Source: Seleniivibrio woodruffii
GTDB lineage: Bacteria > Chrysiogenota > Deferribacteres > Deferribacterales > Geovibrionaceae
DNA length: 64,000 nucleotides
Assembly: GCF_004339245.1 (NCBI RefSeq)
Contig: NZ_SMGG01000003.1
Coordinates: 523,106-587,105 of the forward strand
Direction of reading: 5' to 3'
Shown: in pieces, positions 51,642-59,704 of the stretch
Layout: the number at the start of each line of letters is the position of its first letter
Position numbering within the stretch: the first letter of the stretch is position 1
Position numbers and translations under genes: made by a program
Notes under the pieces: generated by a model
Databases searched by the model: none
Told to the model about the DNA's origin: nothing
The model's input: only the letters and a program-made list of their open reading frames with translations

Positions 51642-52798
51642 TATGTGCGGCTCAGATAATCGTTAAAAGCGGACACCAGACCATCTTTCAGGGGGATTCT
51701 GTGTCTGAACCCGAGGCTGTGGAGCCTTGAGCAGTCCAGAAGTTTTCTGGGTGTTCCGTCGGGCATTTCGGGGTTGAAGCGGAGTTCGCCTTTATAGCCC
51801 ACAACTTCAGCCACCATTCGGGAAAGCTCCTTTATGGAGACCTCGTCGCCGGAGCCTATGTTTATGTGTGCGTTGCGGTAGGTTCCGCTGCCGTTGTCCA
51901 TATCCCATGCATCAACGTTTTCCATCAGAAAACAGGATGCATCGGCCATGTCGTCCACATGCATGAACTCACGCAGGGGGCTTCCGGTTCCCCAGAGGTT
52001 CAGAACGGTTCTGCCGTCCTTTTTCTCTATGCCGATTTTTTTCAGACAGCCTTCAAAATCCGTGCCTTCGCATTCGTTTTTCAGGTTGTCCTCTATTGTT
52101 TTCATGTCGCCTTTGTCGAGCAGGCTTGCCAGATAGGTCTTTCTGATGAGTGCGGGGATGACGTGTGAACCTTTCAGGTCGTAGTTGTCATTATAGCCGT
52201 AAAGGTTTGTGGGCATAACGGATATGAAGTTGCATCCGTATTGCAGGTAATAGCTTTCGCAGAGTCTTATGCCTGCGATCTTTGCCAGCGCATAGGGTTC
52301 GTTGGTGTATTCCAGTTCGCCTGTGAGAAGCTGTGCTTCGTTTATGGGCTGTTGCGCATTTTTAGGATAGATGCAGCTGCTGCCCAGAAACAGGAGTTTT
52401 TTTACTGAAAACTCGTATGAGTAGTGGATCAAATTGTTTTGCATGCGGAGGTTTTCGTATATGAACTCCGCTCTGAAGGTGTTGTTGGCGTATATTCCGC
52501 CCACCCTTGCCGCTGAGTTGAAAACGAAATCCGGCTTAACCCTGCTGAAAAGGTTCTTGGTCTGCCTCTGATCGGTGAGGTCGGTCTTGATCATCCTCAG
52601 CTGACCGCTCTTTATCATTTCTGAGTAGTTTTTAAGGTAGTTTTTGTAAACAGGTGCGGGCGTTTTTTTGTAATAAGTGCCTACTATGTTTGTGTAGCCC
52701 CGCTCGGCCAAAGCTCTGACAATTGCAGAACCCACAAGGCCTGTTGCTCCCGCCACCAGAACACAGTCGGTCTTTTTGACCATGGTTTTGTTTTTCAC
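51641..52798 (-). CDS. fcl: GDP-L-fucose synthase-like epimerase/reductase with insertion
   Basis: SDR-type enzyme, most like GDP-4-keto-6-deoxymannose epimerase/reductase; 385 residues. The NAD(P) motif AGATGLVGSAIVRAL is near the start, LGSSCIYPKNAQQPINE gives the Ser, and NEPYALAKIAG the Tyr-x3-Lys. NLYGYNDNYD and GSPLREFMHVDDMAD are strongly GMER-like. It exceeds the usual 310-320 because of extra segments, mainly a charged insert of about 35 residues between IRKTYLASLL and VLNLWGTG. GTG at 52798 has AGGA upstream; an ATG 15 bases in lacks one. No gmd (GDP-mannose dehydratase) gene is seen here. Confidence 0.85.
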   Translation of the reverse strand: MKNKTMVKKTDCVLVAGATGLVGSAIVRALAERGYTNIVGTYYKKTPAPVYKNYLKNYSEMIKSGQLRMIKTDLTDQRQTKNLFSRVKPDFVFNSAARVGGIYANNTFRAEFIYENLRMQNNLIHYSYEFSVKKLLFLGSSCIYPKNAQQPINEAQLLTGELEYTNEPYALAKIAGIRLCESYYLQYGCNFISVMPTNLYGYNDNYDLKGSHVIPALIRKTYLASLLDKGDMKTIEDNLKNECEGTDFEGCLKKIGIEKKDGRTVLNLWGTGSPLREFMHVDDMADASCFLMENVDAWDMDNGSGTYRNAHINIGSGDEVSIKELSRMVAEVVGYKGELRFNPEMPDGTPRKLLDCSRLHSLGFRHRIPLKDGLVSAFNDYLSRT

Positions 52799-52881
52799 GG
52801 AAATTCCTGAATATAGTTTAATCTGCCATATTTAAACGAAACCCGTCCGCATGTCAATAGACTGCGCAGAGCCAAAAAAAC

Positions 52882-52910
52882 TTAACACCTCTCGCAGTAT
52901 ATGCTAGTAT
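52882..52910 (+). promoter_or_regulatory. Candidate promoter of the 52918 glycosyltransferase
   Basis: TTAACA (52882-52887) and TAGTAT (52905-52910) are 17 bases apart. The predicted start falls on or next to the ATG at 52918, implying a very short or absent leader. Confidence 0.4.
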
Positions 52911-52917
52911 CCGGAGT

Positions 52918-53994
52918 ATGAACATATACTATGACAACATAGTTTTCTGGCTGCAGCGTTCCGGCGGTATCTCAAGATACTGGCAGGAGCTTGCCATGCG
53001 CTTTATAGCCGATTCGGACAGCGAAATAACCTTCATCGAACAGCAGCGCCCATGCGAAAACCGCTTCCGTGAAGCGCTACATATGAGCAATATGCTTTAC
53101 GAAAGGAGGCTGCCGCTTCAGATCGCAAGATATCTGAACGTGAGGGCGAAGCTGAAAGAGCTTTCGGTGTTTCATTCCAGCTATTACAGGGACATAAATG
53201 CGCCCCGTTCGGCAAAGATCGTCACTGTCCACGATATGACCTATGAGCTTTATGTCAAGGGGCTTAAAAAGACTGTGCATACCGCCCAGAAGCGCCATGC
53301 GGTGCGGGCTGCTGACGGCGTTATCTGCATTTCGGAGAACACCAGACGTGACCTCCTGAGTTTTTTTCCTGAAATTGACGAATCAAAGATCACTGTGGTA
53401 CACAACGGCGTAGGCGAGGATTTCAGACCTTCTGATAAGCCGAAAGAGGCTATTTTTGAGGCTTTCGGGCTGAAAGATGATAAGTATGCAGTTTTTCTGG
53501 GAGACAGGGGAAGATATAAAAACTTTGATGCCGCAGTAAGGGCATGCGCACTCAGCGGACATTTTCTGCTTGTGATGGGCGGAAAACCTGTGACCGATGA
53601 TGAAAAAGAACTGCTGAAAACCTGTCTGAAAGACAGATATAAGATATTCGGATATATGACAAACGGGCAGATATGCGAGGTTTTTTCTGCGGCGGACTGC
53701 CTGCTCTATCCTTCGCTTTATGAAGGGTTCGGACTGCCTGTTCTGGAAGCCATGCGCTGTGGATGCCCTGTGGTTGCGTCCGACTGCTCCTCTCTGCCGG
53801 AGGCGGCGGGGGATGCGGGCATACTGGTTAAAAACATGACGCCTGAAGGCTATGCCGAGGCCATGGACAGCCTGAAAGACCGCAGGGACGAGCTTATCGC
53901 CAGAGGCTTTGCCCATTCCGCAAATTTTTCATGGGACAGATGCTTCGAAGAGACAAAATCCTTCTATGCGAAAGTGTTGGGGAAAATAGCCTGA
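52918..53994 (+). CDS. Family 4 (GT-B) glycosyltransferase
   Basis: A 358-residue retaining glycosyltransferase of the mannosyltransferase-like GT4 group. The N-terminal half has RSGGISRYWQELAM and FHSSYYRDI. The C-terminal half has VFLGDRGRYKNFDAAVRA and the donor-binding LLYPSLYEGFGLPVLEAMRCG, with the EGFGLPVLE signature and its conserved Glu residues. It begins a rightward unit divergent from the 51641-52798 gene. Its end overlaps the convergent YhcH-like gene by 31 bases. Confidence 0.92.
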   Translation: MNIYYDNIVFWLQRSGGISRYWQELAMRFIADSDSEITFIEQQRPCENRFREALHMSNMLYERRLPLQIARYLNVRAKLKELSVFHSSYYRDINAPRSAKIVTVHDMTYELYVKGLKKTVHTAQKRHAVRAADGVICISENTRRDLLSFFPEIDESKITVVHNGVGEDFRPSDKPKEAIFEAFGLKDDKYAVFLGDRGRYKNFDAAVRACALSGHFLLVMGGKPVTDDEKELLKTCLKDRYKIFGYMTNGQICEVFSAADCLLYPSLYEGFGLPVLEAMRCGCPVVASDCSSLPEAAGDAGILVKNMTPEGYAEAMDSLKDRRDELIARGFAHSANFSWDRCFEETKSFYAKVLGKIA

Positions 53995-54482
53995 AAAGTT
54001 CCGTCAGCGGGGACTTTCAGCACAGTTTTGTAAACAGTTGAGGTTTCGCCGAGCTTTGCCACGCAGAGGTGGGCATCGGCGGGGAAATATACTGCGCAGT
54101 CGAATCCTGAGAACGCAAGTTTTGATGCGTTGTCTGTCAGTTTATATTTAATGAGATCCTTTCCCGCATCAAACGGAACGTCCGTCTCCAGTTTTTCAAT
54201 GCGGCACAGTTCCATCTGTTCGCTTCCGTCAATTATTATCTGTATATCGATGTAGTTCCTGTGTGATTCGAAAAAGCAGAGTTCCCGGTCCTTGGTGTCA
54301 AAAGACTGCTCGATGGCGAAGATGCTGTCTGTTATCTGAAATCTTTCAAACGTGGGCTGAGAAAAGGAGCGTATCCTGCGGACCGCATCGGATTTTTCAT
54401 CTTTAAGCGACAGCAGATATTTTTTTACGGTCTCATCGGCACAGGCGTTTATAAGTTCGTCCAGAACGGTCACAATAGCCAT
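53964..54482 (-). CDS. YhcH/YjgK/YiaL (EbgC-like) family protein
   Basis: A 172-residue cupin-fold protein. The family pattern shows as SHRNYIDIQIIIDGSEQMEL and YFPADAHLCVAKLGE, then KTVLKVPA. Relatives accompany sialic acid and sugar-catabolism genes and may be sugar anomerases or acid-sugar-handling proteins. Here it lies beside the CMP-sugar cassette but on the opposite strand. The start at 54482 has a GAGG upstream (in GTGAGG). It overlaps the convergent glycosyltransferase end by 31 bases. Confidence 0.85.
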   Translation of the reverse strand: MAIVTVLDELINACADETVKKYLLSLKDEKSDAVRRIRSFSQPTFERFQITDSIFAIEQSFDTKDRELCFFESHRNYIDIQIIIDGSEQMELCRIEKLETDVPFDAGKDLIKYKLTDNASKLAFSGFDCAVYFPADAHLCVAKLGETSTVYKTVLKVPADGTFQAIFPNTFA

Positions 54483-54610
54483 TTTTCACCTCACATGGGT
54501 ATATATTCCACCTGTGGCGGCAAATATCAATAAAAATCTGTTGCAGTTAGCTTAAAGCAGGATTATTAACAAACATCTGACTATGAGATATCGGCGGATT
54601 GAATGTGGAA

Positions 54611-54685
54611 GACTGCCACGGGCTGAAGCCCTCGCAGAGACGACTGTTTGTCTTCGCGAGGAGCGAAGCGACGCGGCGATCTGCC
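54611..54685. repeat. GC-rich palindromic intergenic repeat
   Basis: It runs from GACTGCCACGGGCTGAAGCC to GGCGATCTGCC and contains GAGGAGCGAAGCGACGCGGC. GGGCT..AGCCC and CTTCGC..GCGAAG pairs allow strong hairpins. This type of GCGAAGCGACGCGGC repeat is a known kind of dispersed intergenic element. Only one copy is seen in this window. The surrounding 54483-54726 gap holds no gene. Confidence 0.55.
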
Positions 54686-54726
54686 ATAAACAGAATGCCC
54701 TTATTAACTAATTACGAGGCGGTAAT

Positions 54727-55395
54727 ATGAAAGTAACGGCACTGCTCCCCATGAAAGGCAATTCCGAAAGGGTTAAGAACAAGAATATGCGTGATTTCGG
54801 CGGGAAGCCGCTCTATCACGCCGTGATGAGCGTGCTCCTTAAATGCAGGAACATCGACAGGGTGGTCATAAACACCGACAGCGAAATAATAAAAAATGAT
54901 GCGCTGAAAAATTTCGACCGTGTTCAGGTTATCGACAGACCCGTTGAGATTCAGGGTGATTTTGTGGCCATGAACGATATCATAGCCTATGACCTGTCGA
55001 AACTGGACGGCGAATATTTCCTCCAGACCCACAGCACAAATCCGCTGGTCAGCCCGGAGACAATAGACAAGGCAATCGAATATTTCTTTGAAAATCTTAA
55101 TAAATATGACTCAGTCTTCTCGGTTACCCGTTTGCAGACACGCCTTTACTGGGCGGACGGCAGCCCCGTTAACCACAACCCCGCAGAACTTCTGCGCACA
55201 CAGGATCTTCCCCCTGTATACGAGGAGAACAGCAACTTTTTCGTATTCAGCAAAGCCTCTTTTGCCGCCGCAGGCAACAAGCGCATAGGGCTTAAACCCG
55301 CCATGTTCGAGATGAACAAGCTGGAAGCTGTCGACATTGACGAGCCTGAGGACTTTGAACTGGCGGAACTTCTTTACACCAAAAGGAATAAGTGA
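54727..55395 (+). CDS. CMP-sugar synthetase (NeuA/KdsB-like acylneuraminate cytidylyltransferase)
   Basis: Activates an acidic sugar with CTP; 222 residues. The nucleotide-binding start LLPMKGNSERVKNKNMRDFG matches the cytidylyltransferase P-loop-like signature, followed by VVINTDSEII and the THSTNPLVSPETIDKAI segment. The TGA overlaps the next ATG by one base. No NeuB/PseI-type synthase is in the cluster; instead an HpcH/HpaI aldolase lies two genes on. The activated sugar is therefore probably not a standard sialic, legionaminic or pseudaminic acid, unless those genes lie elsewhere. Confidence 0.9.
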   Translation: MKVTALLPMKGNSERVKNKNMRDFGGKPLYHAVMSVLLKCRNIDRVVINTDSEIIKNDALKNFDRVQVIDRPVEIQGDFVAMNDIIAYDLSKLDGEYFLQTHSTNPLVSPETIDKAIEYFFENLNKYDSVFSVTRLQTRLYWADGSPVNHNPAELLRTQDLPPVYEENSNFFVFSKASFAAAGNKRIGLKPAMFEMNKLEAVDIDEPEDFELAELLYTKRNK

Positions 55396-56477
55396 TGACC
55401 CTGCGCCGTATGGCATGGTATTTTTTCAGACTGTTCCGCAAGCTGTGCAAAACTCTTTTCGGCACACCGGAAACCGTCAGAACAATAGCGGTTCTGGGCG
55501 GAAAGGATCCGGATTTTGACAAAAAGGCCGCATGGTATGCGCCGGACACCTTCCGGTTTGTTTCCGGAAGTGCGGACTATTACCTTATTGCCGACTGGCG
55601 GCTTATCTTCATCAATTTTTTCAGACTGCATAAATGCGCTGTGACCGATGAAAATTTTTACTCAACGGAAGAGTGCACCGCATGGAGCTATCTCTACGGC
55701 GGTTTTTCGCAGAAGAACCACAAGGAACTCTCAGCAAAGAATTTTGAAGCGTTGTCAAAAAAACTCCACGGGAAAAGGCAGGCCTGCTGTTTTCTGACGG
55801 GAGAGTCCTTTTCAGATTACGAAAAGCACCCAGAGACAAGGGATATGGTTAAGGTCATATGCAACAGCGTGGTGAAAAACGACGTTTTTCTCGAATGGCT
55901 TAAGCCGGATATTCTCTGTTTTGCGGATCCGGTCTACCATTTCAGCTGGAATGAATATTCCGAAAACTTCCGCAAAGACGTGCTCAAGGCTGTTGAAAAA
56001 TACGATGTGTATGTGATGATCCCTGAGAACATGGTAGCCCTGATGCTGGCGCATTATCCTCAGCTGACCGACAGAATAATTGGCATAGGCCGCAGTGCTG
56101 ATTGGAACTTCCCCTCGGCGGATGATCTATCGGCAAGGTCAACGGATAACATCCTGACCTATCTTATGCTCCCCGCCGCATCCGCATTTGCCGATGAGAT
56201 TTATGTTCTGGGGGCAAACGGCAGAAGCCCCGCCGACAGCATGTTCTGGAAACATAACAGCACTGTTCAGTATGACGGGCTGATGCAAAAGGTGGTGGAC
56301 GCACATCCCTCTTTTTTCCGTGACAGAAATTATGTACAATATCAGAACGGACATGATGAATTAATGGAGTCCCTCTTCGCATACGGCGAGGGCAGGGGCA
56401 AAAAATACATATCGCTGAATGAATCTTATCTGCGGAGCATCTCCGCAAGGTATAACGGAGTAAAGAATGTCTCTTAA
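55395..56477 (+). CDS. Unrecognised polysaccharide-cluster protein, possible glycosyltransferase
   Basis: A 360-residue soluble protein with a basic, Arg-rich start (MTLRRMAWYFFRLFRKLCKT). I do not recognise a family. It reads like an alpha/beta protein: VRTIAVLGGKDPDF, CFLTGESFSDYEKH, DILCFADPVYHFSW, VYVMIPENMVALML and a late IYVLGANGRSPADSMFWKHN. The ADPVYHF and GANG segments recall 6-HMPK/sialyltransferase-like folds seen in some bacterial transferases, but this is a guess. It is tightly coupled between the CMP-sugar synthetase (one-base overlap) and the aldolase (11-base overlap), so it may use the CMP sugar. AAGGA lies seven bases before the ATG. Confidence 0.7.
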   Translation: MTLRRMAWYFFRLFRKLCKTLFGTPETVRTIAVLGGKDPDFDKKAAWYAPDTFRFVSGSADYYLIADWRLIFINFFRLHKCAVTDENFYSTEECTAWSYLYGGFSQKNHKELSAKNFEALSKKLHGKRQACCFLTGESFSDYEKHPETRDMVKVICNSVVKNDVFLEWLKPDILCFADPVYHFSWNEYSENFRKDVLKAVEKYDVYVMIPENMVALMLAHYPQLTDRIIGIGRSADWNFPSADDLSARSTDNILTYLMLPAASAFADEIYVLGANGRSPADSMFWKHNSTVQYDGLMQKVVDAHPSFFRDRNYVQYQNGHDELMESLFAYGEGRGKKYISLNESYLRSISARYNGVKNVS

Positions 56478-57219
56478 AAAGAAACTGCAAAACAACGAAC
56501 TCACACTCGGTTCATGGGTCACCATCGGCCACCAGTCGGTGGTTGAGATAATGGCTTCCGCCGGATTCGAGTGGCTGACAATAGATATGGAACACAGCGT
56601 GATAGAGCTTGCGGCGGCGCAGAACCTCATCGGCCACATTCAGGCGGCGGGCATGAAAGCCCTTGTCAGAGTTGGTAAGAACGAAGAGGTGGTCATTAAG
56701 CGTGTTATGGACGCTGGAGCTGACGGAATCATCGTTCCCATGGTGAACAGCCGTGAGGACGCAGAACAGGCAGTGCGCTATGCGAAATATCCGCCCATAG
56801 GCAAAAGGGGCGTTGGTCTCGCCCGTGCTCAGAAATACGGCATCGGGTTCGACGAATACAAAGGCTGGCTCAACGATGAAGCGGTAATAATAGCTCAGGT
56901 GGAGCATATTGATTCTGTGCGCAACATAAACGACATCATCACGACACCCGGAATAGACGGCATAATAGTCGGTCCCTATGACCTTTCAGGCTCAATGAAC
57001 GTGCCGGGTGAGTATGACCGTCCCGAAGTTAAGGAAGCCCTCCTTGCCGTTGAAAAGGCTTGTAAGGCGGCTAACTTTCCTCTGGGTTTCCATGTTATCC
57101 AGCCGGATTATGACAAACTGAAAGAGAAGATAGATCTCGGATATACATTTCTCGCATTCAGCCTCGATTTTCTGTTTCTGGGGCAGAAGGCCCGTGAAGA
57201 GATGGGAAGGCATAAATAA
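56467..57219 (+). CDS. HpcH/HpaI-family aldolase
   Basis: Class II pyruvate aldolase, 250 residues. Family motifs are FEWLTIDMEHSV, ALVRVGKNEEVVIKRVMDAG (substrate Arg), IIAQVEHIDSV (metal-binding Glu) and IIVGPYDLSGSMN (metal-binding Asp). The family joins or splits pyruvate and an aldehyde to make 2-keto-3-deoxy acids. Sitting beside a CMP-sugar synthetase, it could build a 3-deoxy-2-ulosonic acid in place of a KDO/NeuB-type synthase. That role is inferred from context. It overlaps the previous gene by 11 bases and the next by one. Confidence 0.9.
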   Translation: MSLKKKLQNNELTLGSWVTIGHQSVVEIMASAGFEWLTIDMEHSVIELAAAQNLIGHIQAAGMKALVRVGKNEEVVIKRVMDAGADGIIVPMVNSREDAEQAVRYAKYPPIGKRGVGLARAQKYGIGFDEYKGWLNDEAVIIAQVEHIDSVRNINDIITTPGIDGIIVGPYDLSGSMNVPGEYDRPEVKEALLAVEKACKAANFPLGFHVIQPDYDKLKEKIDLGYTFLAFSLDFLFLGQKAREEMGRHK

Positions 57220-58172
57220 TGAAGGTATTCATCTCCACCCATCCTTTTTTCGAAACGTCTCCCGTGCCTAAAAAGCTCCTTGAGGACAACGGGATAGAAT
57301 ACCGTCTGAACTCAAGAGGCCGCAAGCTGACCTCCGCCGAACTGGCAGAGGACATCAGGGATGCAGTGGTTCTGGTTGCGGGTACAGAGAACATAACCGA
57401 GGAAGTCTTCAAAAATGCGCCGAACCTTAAACTCATCTCCCGTGTTGGAGTGGGGCTTGACGGTGTGGATTTTGAGCTTTGCAGAAAATACGGCGTACAG
57501 GTGGCATACACCCCCGAAGCACCCACAACGGCTGTTGCGGAACTCTGCGTGGGCATGATGCTCGATCTGGCGAGAAAGATAACCGAATCGGACAAGCTCA
57601 TGCGCAAAGGCGGCTGGGCAAGGCACATGGGGCTTCTGCTCCACAGCCGCACAGTGGGCATATTCGGCATGGGACGCATAGGCAAGAGCCTTGCGCATAT
57701 GCTTTCAGGCTTCAACGTTAAAATTCTGGCGCACGACATCAACCCCGATATAATCTTCGGGCGCAACGAGCGCATAACCTATACGGATAAAGAGACGGTG
57801 CTCAGAAACAGCGACATAGTGAGTATTAATCTGCCGCTGAAAAAGGACACAAGAAACTTTATAACGGCAAAAGAGTTTTCCATGATGCAGAAACATGCAT
57901 TTCTGATAAACACCGCCAGAGGCGGAATTGTGAACGAGGATGATCTGTACGATGCGCTGAAAAACGGTGTGATAGCCGGTTCTGCGGCAGATGTTTTCGT
58001 GGACGAACCGTACAAAGGCAAGCTTCTTGAACTGGAGAACATGATATTCACCTGCCACATGGGCGCAGCCACAACGGCCAGCCGCACCGATATGGAGGTT
58101 GAATCCGTTCAGGAGGCGGTGCGCTTCCTTACGGGGCAGAAACTTAAGAACGAGGTTTTCTCCAATGAATGA
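57219..58172 (+). CDS. D-isomer-specific 2-hydroxyacid dehydrogenase (PGDH-like)
   Basis: NAD-dependent dehydrogenase of 317 residues, interconverting a 2-hydroxy and a 2-keto acid. The NAD motif is VGIFGMGRIGKSLAHML near residue 145. The catalytic triad positions are an Arg in NTARGGIVNEDDL, a Glu in VDEPYKGK and a His in CHMGAATTAS. It lies inside the CMP-sugar cassette, overlapping the aldolase by one base (TAATG) and the epimerase by eight. It may form the hydroxy- or keto-acid precursor. A plain serine-pathway PGDH would not be expected here. Confidence 0.9.
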   Translation: MKVFISTHPFFETSPVPKKLLEDNGIEYRLNSRGRKLTSAELAEDIRDAVVLVAGTENITEEVFKNAPNLKLISRVGVGLDGVDFELCRKYGVQVAYTPEAPTTAVAELCVGMMLDLARKITESDKLMRKGGWARHMGLLLHSRTVGIFGMGRIGKSLAHMLSGFNVKILAHDINPDIIFGRNERITYTDKETVLRNSDIVSINLPLKKDTRNFITAKEFSMMQKHAFLINTARGGIVNEDDLYDALKNGVIAGSAADVFVDEPYKGKLLELENMIFTCHMGAATTASRTDMEVESVQEAVRFLTGQKLKNEVFSNE

Positions 58173-59052
58173 AAAGGTTATTGTTTTCGGAGGGGCGGGG
58201 TTTCTGGGATGTTATGTGGTGGAGGAGCTTCTGAAAAGGGGCTACAGGGTCACTGCGGCTGATATCAGAAAGAGCGAATATCTTCCGGAAGCATGCGAAT
58301 TTGTTCAGTGTGATATTATGGACAGGCATGCGGTAAGTCAGCTTATCACTTCTGATGTGTCCTATGTCTACAACTTTGCCGGCATGGCAAATCTGGATAT
58401 GGCTGTTGCGCACCCCGTTGAGACCATCGAGTCCAACATAATGGGCAACCTGAACATTCTGGAAGCCAGCAAAAATAAAAATATCAAAAGATATATTTAC
58501 GCATCAAGCGCTTACGCTCTCAGCGACAGAGGCTCGTTTTACGGTGTCAGCAAACTGGCATCGGAAAAACTCACCGAGGAATATTACAGAGCGTTCGGAC
58601 TGAAATTTACCATCATCCGCTACGGTTCGGTATACGGCGAGAGGGCATACGGCAACAACTATCTCTATTCGGTGCTGAAAAGCGCAATAACCGAGAAGAA
58701 GATAGTCCACGACAGGGACGGGCAGGAGGTTCGGGAGTACATCCACGCACAGGATGCCGCCACAATGTCGGTGGATATCATTGAGGATGAAAAATTCTCC
58801 AACGGACACATAATCCTGACGGGCATCGAGCGGATGCCGAGGGTGGATCTGTTCGTAATGATAAAAGAGATTCTGGGCAACGATGTGGAGATTGTGCTGA
58901 ACAAAGAGGTGAACGACCACCACTATAAGCTCACGCCCTATTCGTTCCATCCCAGCGTCTGTAAAAAACTTGTACCCAACCCGTTCATAGATATGGGACA
59001 GGGGATTCTTGACTGTATCCGTGAGATACACGAGAGGGAGCACGGCGATTAA
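58165..59052 (+). CDS. NAD-dependent sugar epimerase/dehydratase
   Basis: Extended SDR enzyme of 295 residues. The NAD motif is GGAGFLGCYVVEELL at residues 8-22. YASSAYALSD carries the catalytic-type Ser and FYGVSKLASEKL the Tyr-x3-Lys pair; RYGSVYGERA and EYIHAQDAATM are typical late motifs. The ATG at 58165 overlaps the dehydrogenase end by eight bases; an upstream in-frame start lies deep inside that gene. Its substrate is probably a nucleotide sugar or the cassette's own intermediate. Confidence 0.92.
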   Translation: MNEKVIVFGGAGFLGCYVVEELLKRGYRVTAADIRKSEYLPEACEFVQCDIMDRHAVSQLITSDVSYVYNFAGMANLDMAVAHPVETIESNIMGNLNILEASKNKNIKRYIYASSAYALSDRGSFYGVSKLASEKLTEEYYRAFGLKFTIIRYGSVYGERAYGNNYLYSVLKSAITEKKIVHDRDGQEVREYIHAQDAATMSVDIIEDEKFSNGHIILTGIERMPRVDLFVMIKEILGNDVEIVLNKEVNDHHYKLTPYSFHPSVCKKLVPNPFIDMGQGILDCIREIHEREHGD

Positions 59053-59704
59053 GCGTATCTTTCTTTCCCACACAATAAATTCTGAAACCCCCGCATACGG
59101 CGGAAAAAAACAGGTTGAGCTTGAGCGCACTTCCGACATGGCAAAGGGCGACACTGCCAACAATACTCGTCTGAGCATGAGTCTGCACACGGGAACCCAT
59201 CTGGACATGCCCCTGCATTTCTTTGCAGACGGGCAGGACATCAGCTCTTACGGTGCGGATTTCTGGTTCTTTGAAAAGCCTCTTTTCGTGTGCGTTGAGC
59301 CTGCGGGCTATGTTATAAATGATGAACTGCTTGGCAAGCTCGACACCATCGAAGACAAAGGATATGACTGCATCATCGTCCGCACGGGTTTTGACCGTTC
59401 AGACGAAAACATGGCGGATAAAAACTTCGGTTTCCACGAATCGGTGGCGGACTATATACGGAAAAAATACAGGTCTGTCAGACTGTTCGGAATGGATACC
59501 CTTTCGGTTTCCTCTTTTCAGGACAGGATGGAGGGCAGAAAGGCGCACAGGGCTTTTCTGAATCCTGAAAGCCCGCTGATACTCCTTGAGGATATGAAAC
59601 TGGACGATCCTGATATTTATAAAATAAGCAGACTTATTATATTGCCTCTGCGGGTTGACCAAGGTGACGGATTGCCCTGCACAGTGGTGGGCGAGACAGC
59701 ATGA
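59009..59704 (+). CDS. Cyclase-family protein (kynurenine formamidase-like metal hydrolase)
   Basis: A protein of 231 residues at most, with the cyclase fold signature LSMSLHTGTHLDMPLHFFAD, whose His and Asp residues bind metal. Members hydrolyse or cyclise amides and lactones (KynB is the best known). No tryptophan genes are nearby; here it may open or close a lactone-type sugar acid. The start is unclear. TTG at 59009 has AGGGG close by and adds 13 out-of-family residues. ATT at 59048 follows AGGGAG by seven bases and would give MKRIFLSHTI, the expected family N-terminus. The end overlaps the HAD gene by four bases. Confidence 0.8.
   Translation: MTVSVRYTRGSTAIKRIFLSHTINSETPAYGGKKQVELERTSDMAKGDTANNTRLSMSLHTGTHLDMPLHFFADGQDISSYGADFWFFEKPLFVCVEPAGYVINDELLGKLDTIEDKGYDCIIVRTGFDRSDENMADKNFGFHESVADYIRKKYRSVRLFGMDTLSVSSFQDRMEGRKAHRAFLNPESPLILLEDMKLDDPDIYKISRLIILPLRVDQGDGLPCTVVGETA

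Noticed and set aside
46971-52798. Recent horizontal transfer of the minus-strand sugar genes
   Set aside because: No flanking mobile elements or tRNA site were seen, and base composition looks like the neighbours by eye.
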